Shown here: piece by piece, positions 46,750 to 62,049 of the stretch
Layout of the letters: each line of letters begins with the position of its first letter
Numbering within the stretch: position 1 is the first letter of the stretch
From: Trichopria drosophilae
Lineage: Eukaryota > Arthropoda > Insecta > Hymenoptera > Diapriidae
Assembly: GCA_030407085.1 (NCBI GenBank)
Contig: CM059582.1
Coordinates: 53,333,001 to 53,397,000 of the forward strand
Direction of reading: 5' to 3'
DNA: 64,000 nt
The notes under the pieces: model-generated
Database searches by the model: none
The model's input: the letters and a program-made list of their open reading frames with translations, nothing else
What the model was told of the DNA's origin: nothing
Made by a program: the position numbers and the translations under genes

Positions 46750-49620
46750 ATGATGAATATACTGAACATTAACTGTTCATAAAATGACGTTTTAATGAAG
46801 TATGAACTACGCTTTCTCCGTCACGTCCAGATTAGATGGTGAGGAATAACTCATGCTGCAGACTATGTAGACTAAAACTGTTGAGGTCAATTTTCAGGTC
46901 ATTCATGTAGAAAATGGAATAGGGTGGGTTCAACTACTTTTCAGTTCTTTACAGTAAAACTTACTCTGTATCAGGAGTTACAGAGTTCCTCTTGCGGTTG
47001 GCTTGCAATGCGTCCCTCTTGGAGTATATTCGTATTTGTTCTTTATACCACGCAGTATACATATAACTACACCGCTATAGGGATTCAAATTTAATCACTG
47101 CTCTCTATTGTAATTTACAAAAAAAAATTGAAATATCCACAAAACTACGTAAATAATAAACCTTATTCAGTGAGACTATTCAAAGGCAGTGAAATTCAAT
47201 TATCGATATGAAGATAATGTAGGTTGCCACAGTCTCTGTGTCAGTAAATGAAAATAGTTTTAGGAAATATATTTTCTGAAAGTTTAAACGGGATTGTGAT
47301 TTCAAATGAGGATTTCGTTTGAAATTCAATAGCGTTCAGGTTTCGTTCAGTATATTAAATGCGTATTAGAGTGGATAATAGAACAAGATACACCGAACGG
47401 ACTATTGATTTGTTTTAAATATCAAAACATTCCAAGTTTTAGTATCTACAATAATAAAAAATCCATTTTTTAGAAATTCGATAAAAGAACATGAATTTTG
47501 AGGACATTTCTAATGGTATAGGTATGTTTACAAAAATATTATAAACACAATTCCAATGTATCAAGGCCAATATTAAAGTAACGCAAATCCAATTGCAATA
47601 CGAACTGCTGCCTTTCATTCACGTTACTATCCTCAATCAAAAACATATTCTGAATAAGCGTCATCGTTATTCAAAAGACAACAAATCGATAGAAGATCAA
47701 GGTACTGAACTTTTTGACATCTTATCTATCGCAGAAGATAATAATGTTAGAATTTAAAAAGAAGAATTTTAAAAATGTAAAAATTATTAAAAAATATGTA
47801 TACAAAACAATTGGTCAGGTCACCTATGGAACTTTTCAAAATTAAACAAAAACATTTATTAGAAGTTTAGAAAAACGTGTGTATCGGTTCATGTTGTTGA
47901 GTGTTTTTTCAGAAATAACCAGAAAATTACAATACACAATGCAAATGAATATTTGCTATAATTATTTTCAGTAGTAATTATTATGTATGACGATAACCAT
48001 AACGCCTACAGATATGTATGTTAACAGAAAATACGTAAATTAACATTAACCATTTTATTTCAAAACTGGGATGGTGGCTGGTTAAATAGGTTTTGTTATC
48101 ATTCATGTAAAATGTATATTTAAGTGAAAAGTAATAATCACTTCGTACACGCCTCTATCAATGAAAGACAAGCGCCGAGTAAACTTCTACAACCAAAGAC
48201 AAGTTGGCAGGAAGTCGAATCTTATCACACACTTTATAGTGATAGAGATAATATACGTTTCCTCACCCGTGGATTAGATAAAGCATGTAACGATTATAAT
48301 AACGGTTTCTGATAGGACAGAAGTTTACAAAGTTCAAAAGCGAACAATCATCTGCAAACTATTCAATATGAACATTTTTAAACCTGATTAATAGCTGAAA
48401 ACTCACTTTAAATGCTAGAATATAGTTTGTATACTAATATATAGTTTAAACATAATTGCAGCTCTAAGAGGCCTCGCGGAGCTTATATGAAAACGAAATA
48501 AGATAAACTGAAATTCTATAAATCACCTTGCTTCTTCGCTTAGTTTTAACGTTCTTTTCAGTAACGAATACTCTTTTGAAACCCAGCAACTCAACCAGAA
48601 ATGTGAATAGTACTACAACAAAATCGTTTTATATTGAGCTAACACTAATGAAAGAATAGGCCAAATAATCGCTGAAGAAAAAAGCATATGATTCGTAAAT
48701 CATCACCCTCCTACTTACTTGTTTAATATTTGTATTATTATCGGAGCAAAGATCAATGGCGTCAGAAGCGATCATCTGAAATGTACATGTGATTTCTTAT
48801 AATTTTTGTTTACACTGAAAAAAATCTTTGCAGAAAAATGTGGAAATGTCATGTGTGATAATTAAATTCATTTTGATGTAAAATGAGTTGTTGACGAAAC
48901 TACTGACCAGTATTTTAAAAATCATTCCACTTTTATCATTTGTGGGCTTTTAAAATAAATTGTAGTTTTTGTCACATTTCATGTTCAATTTTTATGTAAA
49001 TATCATTGAAACGCTACGGATTTTACCATCATTATATAAATTCAATCATACTGAATTTTAATATTAAAGAATTTATCAACGTAATTAGGTTTAATCTTCA
49101 AGCGAAATTTGTAAGTTAAATCATTATTTTGAAATATATTTGCATGTTTACAAATAGTAGCACAGAACCTATATTTTGTTGAGTGCATTTTTAAAACAAA
49201 AAGTGAGATTTTAAAGTAATTTTATCTATTAAACTATTAGAATGTATAATACATTCATGACAAAATTACCTATAGCATAAAAAAATGTAATGTTTTGTAC
49301 TGAATTATAAGACAATATCTGTATAATATATTATAATTACATATGAATATTGGTCACATTTATGTGATCACAATTGTATTTTGTCTCTGGACAATGAAGT
49401 GTTCCATCGTATGTTGCACCTACTGTGCAAAAAAATGTTGTTCTTATAACAGGTCAAAAAATCATTTTGCGCTCTTCAGATAAAATGGGTTGTATGTAGT
49501 TATAGTAATATATAACAATTTTTGGTCGTACGTAAATTTAACGCTACGTTATGGGATGCTTTACTTTACAAAACTGCCATCTTCTGTATATTTATTTCAT
49601 TAATTATATTATTCTGTGAT
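46750..49620. other. No gene recognised
   Basis: AT-rich, no ORF above about 62 codons, no inverted ends seen. Confidence 0.35.
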
Positions 49621-49624
49621 TAAA

Positions 49625-49731
49625 CCCTGCAAACACAAAAGTAACAGTTATGTAACAATTATATAACATTCATTTAACAATGTAACCATTACGTAAATGT
49701 TACATAACTGTTATTTTTTAGGTTTTCAGGG
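49625..49731. mobile_element. 107-bp palindromic MITE
   Basis: CCCTGCAAACACAAAAGTAA at the left and its near mirror at the right (TTATTTTTTAGGTTTTCAGG G) flank the inverted pair TAACAGTTATGTAACA / TGTTACATAACTGTTA. The entire segment can form one hairpin. Confidence 0.6.
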
Positions 49732-49734
49732 AAG

Positions 49735-52700
49735 CGATAGAGTATCGCGGTACTATCAATACATGAATATATAAATACATAAGTACTTGGACAGGATTGC
49801 CACATATATGTCCATGAAAAAAGTTGCAAAATAAGACGGAGACAGATTTGGTCAGAATTAGGTCGAAAAGGGGAGAAAATTACCTAAATATTACCAATTT
49901 TTGTCCTATTCTAGGTTCATTTTAACACATTTGGACTACGATTTAATGTGCCGTGTATTACCAAATTTTAACCGTCAAATTACTTCCACTTCGCTTTCCA
50001 CTTACCGTAATTCGATTTCTATTTTATGTAAACAAGCCGTGGTAGAGAAAATCTCTCGCCCTGATGGAATGTCGAAAAGAGGTAATTTCGCCCTATCTTC
50101 CTGCTTCGTATCTGTAAACAAAGATATATATATATTTAAAAAATATAAAGCCATTTGAGGAATTTAAAACTAATGTTTTAATAACATCTATAAAAATAAC
50201 GTATATAAATAATCCCAATACTCAAAGTCTAACAGTGCATCCGTGTGAGTGTAGAGAGGTGTAAAGCCTTTTTAAAAAATTTGTGTAAACATTTTTACTA
50301 ACAAAGTTACATTTTGTAAGCTTAGAGAAAAGAAAATCGCCAAGGGTGTTACTTCGTTCGGGTATCTTCGCCCTTGAGAACATTCGGTAATTGGGGTTTC
50401 TATTGGCATCGCTATTTCGAGCCAGTGCTCTTTCCATGTAGTACACTGACAAGTACTATTATAAGAATTGTTGCGATTATATGTGAATCAATTGATATAA
50501 AATATAGGAAAATATGTATCAAAAATGATGACAAAGGCTGGATTAATAAATACAAGAGCGGTATACATTTAAAAAGGGGATTAGTTTTATTGGAAACAAA
50601 CTTTATATCCGAGATCATTCACATAAATTTACGACCAAGTTCTATTTGAATATAATCGATGATACGTCAAAATTAAACAATGTCTATGAATCAATATTTC
50701 CAATTTAAAAACTAACAGTTCATAACCAAGTTATCAACGAAATTGCAATGGCAATTGAATGTTAAAATATACGAGTTAATATACAATAACATTACAGGAA
50801 AGTACTGATATTTTCATCTCAGAGATACCTGACGTTTTTGACTTTACAGTTACTGCTACAATTTTACGTTTTAGTTAATGCAAGAGCCTTGAAATTAGTT
50901 TACATTAACTATTAGTAAATAATTTCTCTCAGTGTAATATCTTTTACCCCTTTCATTTATATTACAGAACTACTGTAATATATCAGCGCACTGAAAATTA
51001 AAAGACAGCGGAACATCTCTTTTCCGTTGTTAACTAAATCCTTACTATAATAACAAGCAATCCTGGCTAGAACGACTGGGATAACTTGCCACTATAGTAA
51101 TGTGAATTTCTATCATTCTAGAACTTAGCTATTTGTTGAAATAGTAACGAACCCTTGCTATTTTAACGATGATTTCTTATTAATTGCCGAATTCAACAAG
51201 GCATCCACTTTGAAACCTTACAGATGCAAGGAATTTTGTTAGGTGCAGAATTCTATTAAATTGTATCGTTCAACTTCAATAATTTATTCAGTTGCCAGTA
51301 TCCCACATAGATTAAGGTATAGTTATATTGTAATTAAGATGTGATTTGGTAGTAATGTACTATTCCGCTTTTGGGACCACCCTTCACAATTATGCAAAAC
51401 GCGTCTATTCAAAAAGCTGTCGAATTTTAATCATGATATTGAGGAGGCAAAATGTTAAGATCCTTTCATCCTTGAAACATTATTCTCCGCTGCATATGAA
51501 CGAGCTGCAGTAAAGGGCGTAATAACCTTCGATATGAAGTAATAATAGATGCATATATGTAGACTCAATTATAAGCGTCTACCACCTGAAGTTCATATCG
51601 TATAATATTCATGTGTCATGAACGTAGTAATGTATTACAAAGTATAATAATCTTAGATCACAGGTCTAAATGAAACATGATTTTAATATACCCGGCTAGG
51701 ATTGCGCTGGTATTAGATCAGAAAATCGAATTTCCACACTATTTTTATATCGTAGGCGTTCAAAAGATGCAGAAACTTTGTAAATACTGAAACGAGAGGC
51801 GAAGAAAACTTTTCCCAATATTCATCAAGAACTGTGTTTAGTAAATATTTTAGTTTGTTATGTAAATTTAACTTTTCGGTAAGATTTTGAAGAATAGTCG
51901 AGGTGGTATGTAATTTATTTTTGGTATTTTTTAATTAAATATTTTAATAAGACCTATGTGGAATATTTTGATGTAATACACTTATTTCATAAGACTAAAA
52001 ATCAACAAACCTCTAAATAGTTTAGTCTTTTTTTTACAATTTTCTAACGGTTCAAACGTTGGATTTGATCATTACCTTATTAAACTAATTATCACCAGCT
52101 CTATCAAATATTCATGTACTTGAGTACCATTTTGCAGATATTAATTTTCGGATGATTGGATTATAATTTCACAAGTGAATTTTTCTTCGTTAAGTAACTA
52201 TAAAGTTTAACTGGTGTATTTCACATAAGATATACTAAAAAATAATATAACAAGTCCGTTGCAGCACTTCAAACAATGTAGTATTTTCTAAATTAAAAAA
52301 ATAAATGCGACAATTGTAATCAAATGGAGTAAATAACAGGAAAAGCTAACATAAAAACGAATAAAACTTGTAATTGAAAACAGAATTCTTTTGACTGGAA
52401 AGCAGAACGGGTTATTTTAAATGACAGATTGAAATCTGTAGATATCGCGTGTAAATTAATTATAGTAGCACAAAGAGGGTGTAAACTCCATAGATCTCAT
52501 TACACACGGAAAAAAACGAATGATTAAATTGCAAACAAATATCGGAAAACGTAAAAGAGAAAACGTAGAAGGAAATTGTAGTAAAGGAAATAAATGAGAA
52601 AAAAGAAAATAACATACTTGAATCTACTAACGGAAATGAGGGAAGTAATTAGAAGTTAAAATGAGATATAAGGAAAAAGCAAAAATAAAATATTTAACGG

Positions 52701-53890
52701 CCTCACAAAACAATACGGAAAATGAAAATTCTATCGAGCATAAATTAATTTATAAACTGAAAAGTTCCGTTATTATAATTTGAGCGCTATTAAAATATTA
52801 GGTAAATTAATAATTTCTTAATGTTATAAAAATAAACAACTCACGATATAATTCAATGCAAAAACGAGTATCTATGGGAAAAATATTACAAACAAATTAA
52901 ACATTTAAAAAATCTAATCTAAAAGTTTTACGTTTTTAATATAGTTATTACTTCAATTATATTAAGAATATTAATTTAAAAAAAACATTAGAAATACCTA
53001 TCTAAAATCTTTATCGCTTAGCTCTTACTGCAAAACTCAACCTAAAACGTAGTGTCGCCTTTGGTCAGTCATTTTTTTTGCCAAGATTTGCTGAATTTTA
53101 AAACACATTAAAGCAAAGTAAAGAAATGCAGTTACGTATTTTTAGTGATTTAATTGTTCAGTGCAATACCAATCTCTGCATGGCTGTATTTGTAGCTAAC
53201 AAAATATGAGTGTAAGCACGGTCACGGACTTATAATTACTCGGCGTTATTTACAGGGTGCTGAAACAAAAATAAAACATACCGTGCAATTTCAGATTGGT
53301 TTCATCGGAAATCCGTCTCGAAACAAAAGATTATCGGACTTAAAACAATGTTTATTTTTGCATAAACTACAAACGATTGAATTAAGCAATTAATACATTT
53401 TATCCATCCTTTCAGACATATTTTTAAGGCACCAGGTTTTTGAAGTTATACGACGTTATATATAAAACGTTGTTTGGGATTCATTAACAATAAATTCCAT
53501 ACCACAATTGTACATTGCAACACAAGTGCACGAAGTAGGTGGTTTGTGTAACGATTGCATTTTTTTACTACATAGGAGACATTTTTCGAGCACTGATTTG
53601 AGTTTTCCAAGTACTTGGCTCACTGTTTTTAACTTTTTGGAACTAATTATTTAGAAGTAATTATTTATTTCAATAATATTAAAAATATACATTAGTAATG
53701 CCAAAATAAATAATTTATTATTGTCATGGAACAAAAGTTCCGTACACAAAAAAGCAAAATATATACAATGATAAAGTACAATAAATTCTTATAACTAAGT
53801 TACAATCTAGTTTAGAACGATGAGTTTATATAATGCAAATTCTTAAATGACCGAAATAGTTAACGACACAAATTACACAGGGCCACAAAA
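49735..53890. other. No gene recognised
   Basis: AT-rich. ORFs at 49901-50158 and 50374-50649 are short and match nothing known. No terminal repeats identified. Confidence 0.35.
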
Positions 53891-53904
53891 AAAATTTTTC
53901 GGTT

Positions 53905-54385
53905 TGACATTGAAACGCGACTAGGCGATTCTTATAGATTTTGGGCTCCTGAATTCGAGTCAGTGGACAGAATTTGTCCTATACGTCAGGGTTTTTTTAT
54001 ATTCTAGGTTTTAAGTGTAAAAAAATGCTTTTTTATGCATATTTGCTACATAACTATATAAAACAACGATTCGACCACAGAATGAAGCCAGACTTGGTGA
54101 TTCTTGTTTATTTTTTGACGCTGAATTGAAATCCTGGCGCAGAGTTCATTCATCACATCAGAATTATTGTAGATTTTAGTTTATAATTGTAAAAATTGCG
54201 TTATTTGGGCTCCAAACTCTCCTTACAAGCGTGGTTTTTATTTAAAATTTGTTTGACGAATTAAATGATTCCGTAAAATTAATAGGAGCCCAGGATCTAT
54301 AAGAATCTAGTCCGACTTCATTCTGTGGTCGAATCGTTGATTTATACAGTTATTTAGCAAATATGCATAAAATGATTCTTGAAAT
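53905..54385. repeat. Inverted repeat with arms 54031-54104 and 54301-54372
   Basis: TTTTATGCATATTTGCTA, ATAACT and ACGATTCGACCACAGAATGA occur in the left arm and, in inverted order, in the right arm, with only a few mismatches. A degenerate direct repeat (CGACTAGGCGATTCTT near 53920; AGACTTGGTGATTCTT near 54091) lies partly outside. Boundaries uncertain. Confidence 0.6.
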
Positions 54386-54583
54386 AACATTCTATAAAAC
54401 AGCAAAAATATAAACTTTTATATCTGTTAATTTTTATACATTCAATTGTAGTCGTTTCTACTACAATGGCGGATCCATTCCGAACAAAATGTTGTATTTT
54501 AATGTAATTTGGGAAGCACCCATGTAAATCACCATATAAATTTTCAGTAAGGTATGCGAAAAACTATTCCCATATTTCATTAA

Positions 54584-55594
54584 CCCATTAAGTTACACGT
54601 TTTTTTGGTAATTTTCGAGCTTTATTCTCAACATGACATTGTAGTAATATTGGTGTGAAAGTCACCTAGTCTACCATCTTCGTGTGTGCATTTTTCCCTA
54701 GTAGAAATTCAGTCCAGTTTTATTGTTTACAGTCCATTTTCTGATTAAGTTACGTGGTTTCAAACTATATACTGCAGAAATGTCCACAAACTAGATAACA
54801 ATTAGCCCCAATTCATCAGTTTTTTGTTACTAAACTGTCTAAATTTTGGATAGTAATAAATAAATTCAAGCTATCCACATATTTGTCTAATAAACCTGTC
54901 TAACAACTGTTCAGAAAAGTTATTGAAAATATGTATGCATTAACTAGATCTGTCCAAGATTTATCTGAAAAATGCATGTAATAAATTTTCTTTTAGATTG
55001 ATTTTTTATAATGTTATTAATTAAAATTAGTATTTGGTTACGTAAACTGAATAACAGTAAAGTTGAAAATCTAGCTAAAATCACAAAAATTCAAATAACA
55101 ACCAACAGATGAAAATCCTAATCATTTTCATTCGTTCCATTTTTGCATTTGTTGGCATTCCGCCAACAGCGGATAACGGCTTTCAAACTTGCGTATTTTT
55201 CTGTGAAGTTCGTGCTATGATTATTTTCTTGTTTATCAATAAATGTATTATATCGATCAGACTTTGATATTATATGGAGATTATGATGATTTTAGATGGG
55301 CAATAAATATTCTTATAATTCTGGACAATTTCATGTACTTTTGGCTGAAATCCGCCATTATTACCATTGCATTTTCATATAAAAATCATTAAAAAAAAAT
55401 TTTATTCAATTTTCTGTGTTTTTTTACTTAAAATTTTAAATTTAGGAAATATTTAAATCAATTTATTGTCAATAGAAACAGCATACTAGAAAAAAGTAGA
55501 ATAAGTCACTTTCAAGTCAATATTATTGCAGTTTCCTATTATGAACGAAGCACGAAAGTCAACAAAAAAATATGTTTCTTTAGGACTAAATGGG
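54584..55594. mobile_element. Probable TTAA-type foldback element, about 1 kb
   Basis: Left end TTAA-CCCATTAAG (TTAA 54580-54583). The right end inward is CTCA-CCCATTTAG, with a mutated target. Inverted words near the ends agree: AATATTGGTGTGAAAGTCAC (54648) mirrors GTCACTTTCAAGTCAATATT (55506). The centre is not inverted. No ORF. Confidence 0.55.
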
Positions 55595-55599
55595 TGAGA

Positions 55600-58500
55600 C
55601 TAGTAAATCTACCTTTTTTTACTTAATTACGGCGCGATGGTTGCAGCTCTACGTATTGCATGTATGGTGCTTCACAATTTTCCATTCTCAAGAGAATTTC
55701 TAATATTGGAAAATAGACGGAAAATAAATAAATAAAAAATGTAAAATAAACGTATCAGCCTACACCTTTTTATCTCCAAAATTCTGACAATGGATGATTA
55801 CTAACAAATTCTGACTAAATATCTCCGCCATATTGTTTTTACCGTTTTAGATTTTAGAACTTTGATTTCAGATTCGTAATCAACTATTCTAAGAAACTGC
55901 TAGATTCCAAGTTATAGAAAATTCAAAAAAATTGTTTAAAATATGTCCGCCATATTGAATTCGAATTTTTCGACTTTAGGTAAAGCGACTGACTGGACAT
56001 GAAAAATTAGTTCGATGCAGGCCAAATTAAGATTTGTTTTACACAGTGAACGTTTCATTTGAGATAATTTTGAGGTAAACAACTCAGAAATATAATCGAT
56101 GTTTAGACCCGATTTCTAAGGTAAAGAAACAACTTATTGATGTGTATACCTGAGATGTCAAGGTTTTGTTTAGCTCTGAAACTATGGGCTGTGCCAGTGA
56201 ATCGGATATCCTCTCTATCGACAGGGGGTGTTATTGTGGTAAATGTATATGTTCCTGCCTAAAAAAACGACTATATCACTGCTTCACGTTTTTTGGGAAA
56301 TCTTTTTCAAACATTTAAATAATTTCATGTTTTCGTCACAAATCACCTGTCAAAATGATTTTTCATGAAAAGAATAGAGTTAGTTTGATTGAAACTGAGA
56401 CAAATGTTTTTTGGTATAAAAGTTTATCGACAGTTAATAATTACCTAATATGGTAATTAATAAGATGCTAATAGCTAACACTTATTTATCGATTTTGTCA
56501 TCGTTAATGATTACATATCAATTAAAATAATTGGATAATTATATCATTTAAAAATGATTGATTCGTCCACTATGTAGTTTTCCAATACATTTAAGACGAT
56601 TAATATGAAACATATTATTTTATGACATAACAGCAATTAATTACATTAACTTCCCCATACACGCGATTGATTTATAGAGCCAAAAGAATACGAAACTATC
56701 AAAATCTTCTTTTAAGTTATGTAATGTGCATACAATGAACGATAGAAAAAAAAATGATTGAAAGAAGTCACAGTAATTAATAAGATGAAGTCTTTATTAA
56801 AAGTTAATAAAAAGAAAATAACCTTATGCGATGAACTGGTTCTACACATTGTGTTATTGGTAAATGTGATCAATATTTTATAAAGAAATTGGAATAAGCA
56901 ATTTCCGAATGGTATAAATGATTATGCAGCCCAATCAAGTAAAGAATAGTAAGACAATTAATTCTCGGCCCAACAAAAATAACGATTCTAGAGAATGAGG
57001 AGCTTAACGAACTCGCTATCGATTGGTTACGAGTTCGATAAAAAAAAACGCGAAAAATTGTTCTGATGACAAATGAGGTTTGCCAAGTCATTATAGATAG
57101 TTCAAAAGTTCTTCAAGCTAGTCACCATCGAAGTATATGTATACAAACGTTATTTTCGTTACGATGAAATATAATGTAGGGGAGCTTATGGGATGTGCCA
57201 CTGAATAAAAGCATATCAAGTTGTCGAACATCTCGGGAGACGATTGAAGAAGCTAAAAAAGTCATGTGGCCTCGATACATCACACGTTTAATATAGAGGG
57301 GTAGAAATAACGTTGTAAATTTTTTAATTTTCAAATAATCAGTAGTAGTTTGATTGACCTAGTTATAGAAAAAATGCTAAGTGAACTAAAAGAGAATTAC
57401 AGTTCAGATCGTCTTGTGTAATTATTTGCATCTTCATCAGTTCTTTTTTTACTTACATTTAGATTCAAAATAAAAAACGGCTTCCATGGAATTAATTAAA
57501 GTTGATAAAGTACTTGAAATTGTTGCATTATGAAACTGAAAAGTACACAAAAACTATTGCACTGATATGTAAATGGTATTGATTGTTACTTGGAGGCATG
57601 GCGCAAGCCTAACAGTATTATATTGGTAATATTAATCTGTTAAACCTTTTAAGCATGGTGGTGACATATTGTTAATTGAATATATTAAAAATGTATCAGA
57701 ATATCATGTTAAAATTTTTAATTTTTACACTCACGTGAAGAAACCTTAATCGCAGACATTCAAGGTCCACGTAAAATAGAATAGTATCTTCCTCTGCACC
57801 AGATATTTATACAGAAAAATTCCTACATCTTAAAAAAAAAGTATGGATATATACTGTAAAGTTCTCGCTTCTCTGCAAAACAGAAATGAAAAATTAAAAA
57901 AAAAAATCTGAACGAAATAAAAAAAAATCTAAAACTACAAATTGTAAAATTCAAATAAAATTAGTCTAAATTAACAAATTCAAAATGGGGAAGACAAAAT
58001 GGAGGTCCAATTGTTTAAAATTGAGGGCATTCAGCTAAATCTTGATATTGGGTTAGCTGGGGCACTGATTGCAATGGCGGATATAATATTGGGAATTAAA
58101 ATGCGAAAATGTTCATGAAAATAAGTGTCCAGGATTTTTTCCCAATTTACTGGATAGGACAATTTGAATGTTGAACAACTAACATCGTATTGGTAATCAG
58201 AGACCCAAAAAATCACTGAGTAGTCATTTTAAAGCACTTTTCGAATTTCAGTCCACCATCTTAGATCTTCCATTTTGAATTTTCAGGAACTAACACCAGA
58301 TTCGTTGTCAGGGACTTCAGAGAAATCTAATCAACGACCTCAAACGCCCCGAATATCAAGATATTACTGAATACAATCAATTTAAAAAAATTGGACCTCC
58401 CTTTTGGATTCGCCATTTTGAATTTTTGAATTTTTACTAAAGATTCATGTTTGGTTACCTCAGAAACAGTGGAACAGTAGGTTTTGGCTAGTTTTAATTA

Positions 58501-61190
58501 CACACGGTAAACATATTAAACGTTTAAGGATAAAAAGTCGTAATGTAGTGTTACATATCTCGCTACAGGATCCGCTATTTTGAAAATTAAAATTAAAATA
58601 TTAAAAATCCATCGTCTGTTGATATTCTCGTTAATTAATAAAATAATGCTTGTGATTATAACATTTAAAATAGTTGGAATTTGTTCTGAACATAGGTGAA
58701 TTTCAGAATGTACCTTTACACGGTTATAAACTGAGCTAATAACGCGAAGATATGGATTGTCAATGTACTGCATGCTCTCAAAAACATTTCTAATTCAAGC
58801 ACCACCTTTAAACCGATACTTGCTTTGAATTTATTGTCACGTGACTTCAAGTGATCTATTCATTATATTCTATAATGCAACGCGTTCCATGCGAAGCTCG
58901 CTTGCTGATGTCACGCTCTGTGTACTTGAGTATACTTATGTCTTTTAAGGGGTTTCGATAATCCCGAAAAATATGTAAATTCAAGAGTACTGTATCGAAG
59001 GCTTTTAATAAATAATGAAGCTATATTTTACTAATAGTGTTATAAAGAAATTAAGTTGTAACACTATTTTTAAAATATTATTTACAACACTCTAAACAAG
59101 AAATAACTAACCATTTGTATGAAAATGTGCAATTAAATATCTCATTTAAAGGAATAAATGTCATTGTTTTATCAATAATTGATGGACTTCAAGTAGGTAA
59201 AACGGATCCTATCGCTCGATTTCGACGTGGTACATTTCGATTTTTGTATTCACCATTTAACGAACCTCAAAGTAAAATTTCAAAATTCGAAATGGCGAAT
59301 CTAATATAGAGGATTAATATTTACAATATAATTGAATGTTCATAGAGATTGTTATCTAAGAGTTTTCGGACCGCTGGTAGCGATTTTGAAGTAAGAAAAC
59401 TATAAAATTTTCTTAAAAATGGATGGATATCTGGGAAATTATAAGATTGTTGACAGTGAATCTAGTGTTTTCAAATGTTGCATTTAATTCCTGAACCTCG
59501 TCAATAAAATGCAGTACATCTTTAAAAATGAACTGTGGATGATGAACAATGCACATTATTAACTGTAAGGAAGTTCAAGATGTGCAACCTCAAACTCAGA
59601 TTTGATGTACATTTCTACCAGTCTAGCGCCGGCTCAGTTCTAGTGATTTGCTAGCCAGCGCCATTCTAGTTTAGAATTGAAGGAACTCTAATATGGGGAT
59701 AATTGAATATTGCAAAAATTAAGCGGTCAACATTATACCTATTATTTATAGTCTATTATTTATTAGTTAAAGAAGAAAAGCGAATGTCTAGCGTGGAGCT
59801 AGTCCGAAATTAAGAACTGATCGGCCGACTTTCTATCGGACATCAGAAATACATAATTTTCATAAATTTTTCAAGAACATATTAGTGCTAAGAATTTGAA
59901 ATTAGTTTTATTTTTAACTTCAAAAGTATTTGTTAATTTTTATAAGAAAATGATATTTTCTGCATTATTTCTGCATTAATTTTGTATCAATATTTAATTA
60001 ATTTTTAACGACAATTTTTAGATGGACATAGACAACGGAAAACCGGGTCGAAGTTAATGTTACGGAATGCTCGTGAATTTCCCTTGATAAAACTCCTTAT
60101 GGAAACTAAAGAAATTCCTTCCTAATAAGAGTATTCAATTTTGGATTTAGTCACGGTCCGAATGTGGCAACACTGTACCTGTTTTTTTCTCTATGTCACG
60201 TTATAGTGCATGTTACGAAATAGAACACTACGTAAACACTTCGTCCGATTATAAGTTACTAAAAGGACGGCGTTGCCAAGTGTTGAGAGAGATGACAGTA
60301 GATGAATAAAATATGATGGCGGTCATTCCGAAATATCCAATTTTGTTAAATTTTAGATATAATTGTTAGAGTAATGATTTTCTAATGCTAGAGGTGATAT
60401 ACATACCTAATATGATTGTTACTTCTTAAAATAAGAATCACCGAAATTCACATTACGGTTTGGAGCATTAAAGACTTGTTTTAAGTAAGATAACATTCTG
60501 AGTTACCAGCTAAATTTAAGTTTGAAAACAAGTCGATCATATACTTATATTTTTTCTGTGACGAACCGCACGAAAGTGACTTCCGAAAACACATCGGAGT
60601 CAATAAGGGACATTCAGGGTCAAGCGCCCTGGATTTCATCTATCTCAACAAACGAATAAGCATCAAGAACTATTCAGAAATCATGAAAACTTTTTAAATC
60701 ATTCCGTACACGTGAATGCTTCTGCATCTTTGCGAGTGAAAATTATACAAAGTAACGCTCGTCATAGTATTGCAAAATGGACACGACACGATTTTTAAAT
60801 ATTGTAAGCAATTAAGTCTTTTATATTCAGTCATCTTGAATCCAACGTTTTTTATTCCTAGTCGATGTTTACATAAATATTTGATTTTATTCAATCATTC
60901 TCGATAGAAAAATTAAATATTAAGTTGTTATTACTTATTTCAATTTTTTGTAAGTGAGTTTTTGTTGATTGCAATTTTTCCTGCGATTATTTTCGTGTTC
61001 TTGATATTTGCAGACCTCGTTAAATACTTTAAGATTATCGCACAAGCCACTATAAATTAATGTAAAATGCATTATCGTTTTTAGTTGGCCACATTAAAAA
61101 CAGGGTCCAATTGAGTATACTCCGATAATTTTTATGAGAAAACATACCTCACTGTTTGGTTTAGACGGAAGACATTTCCCACATTTTCTT
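55600..61190. other. No gene recognised; scattered dispersed-repeat units
   Basis: Units of the CCGCCATTTTGAATTT / ATTCGTAATCA repeat occur at about 55826-55990 and 58250-58440. TTAAACCTTTTAAGC near 57640 may be a decayed TTAA-type end. No coding region is supported. Confidence 0.35.
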
Positions 61191-61191
61191 G

Positions 61192-61218
61192 AAAAAAAAA
61201 AAAAAAAAAAAAAAAAAA
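61192..61218. repeat. 27-base adenine run
   Basis: An uninterrupted run of 27 A. It might be the tail of an inserted retrosequence, but no gene-like sequence was recognised on its 5' side. Confidence 0.8.
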
Positions 61219-61839
61219 CAAATACGGGTACATCTGAAAACCGCACCTCACCTCACATCTCCATTTTCTTTGATATTTCACCTATTTCCGCAATTTGATG
61301 CTCTGGTCACAAATATCACAGTGAAAACGGCTTTTGTTCAACTCCGTGCGCAAAATTCAATTTCACACACTCAAATCAGTAAGCAAAAATTTTCTCTCAC
61401 GAAGTAAACAAAAGAAGCATACGATAGGCGTGCTGAAAAAATTACCGACTTTACACACTTTTATGGTAATGTGCGATTTTTATATTTTATACTTGAGACT
61501 GACCATGTCCCCAAGTTTCTCTGTGCTATTCGTAATCAGCGGCTCCAGTTACTTAAGTTTGCATAATATCGATAACATTTAAGATGGGGGCGTTCGGAAG
61601 TTATATAAAAAAAAATACAATATTATACAGGAAAATGACCATACCGATAAGTAACATTTTCTACAAATAATATTATTGTTGAATTGTATCGAAGATAACT
61701 GTGCCATTGTCCTACAATATACCGCATATACAACACATCTGGAAATTTCCCAAGGAAATGTTTCTTATGGTACCTATCAACATTTTACAGATGTGAACAG
61801 ATCCTTCACGTGAATTAACACTTTAATAGTACATTATGT

Positions 61840-62045
61840 GCCAAGGGCGCCATTGTCGATCTTCGACGATTATAAAGTTTTTCGCCCGAGCAAAGTGAGG
61901 GTTTTAAATCACACTCGCCGGAGATCGATATTTCGCCCGTGACCGTATTTTTTTATCCGATTGTCGTAGAACTCGATAATTCGCTGGCGAAGGTTTTTCC
62001 CTAGGCCGAGAAATCGAGTTTTACGGCCGTAGGGTCAAAAAAGTA
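61840..62045. repeat. GC-richer patch with CGCCCGAGCAAAGTGAGGG
   Basis: A short block (TTTCGCCCGAGCAAAGTGAG, TCACACTCGCCGGAGATCGA, ATTTCGCCCGTGACCG) stands out from the AT-rich surroundings and looks like a dispersed repeat fragment, with TCGATC/GATCGA and CGCCCG words repeated. No ORF. Identity not established. Confidence 0.35.
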
Positions 62046-62049
62046 CTTT

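Noticed and set aside
49901..50649. Plus-strand ORFs of 85 and 91 codons
   Set aside because: AT-rich spacer frames with no family resemblance and no splice context.
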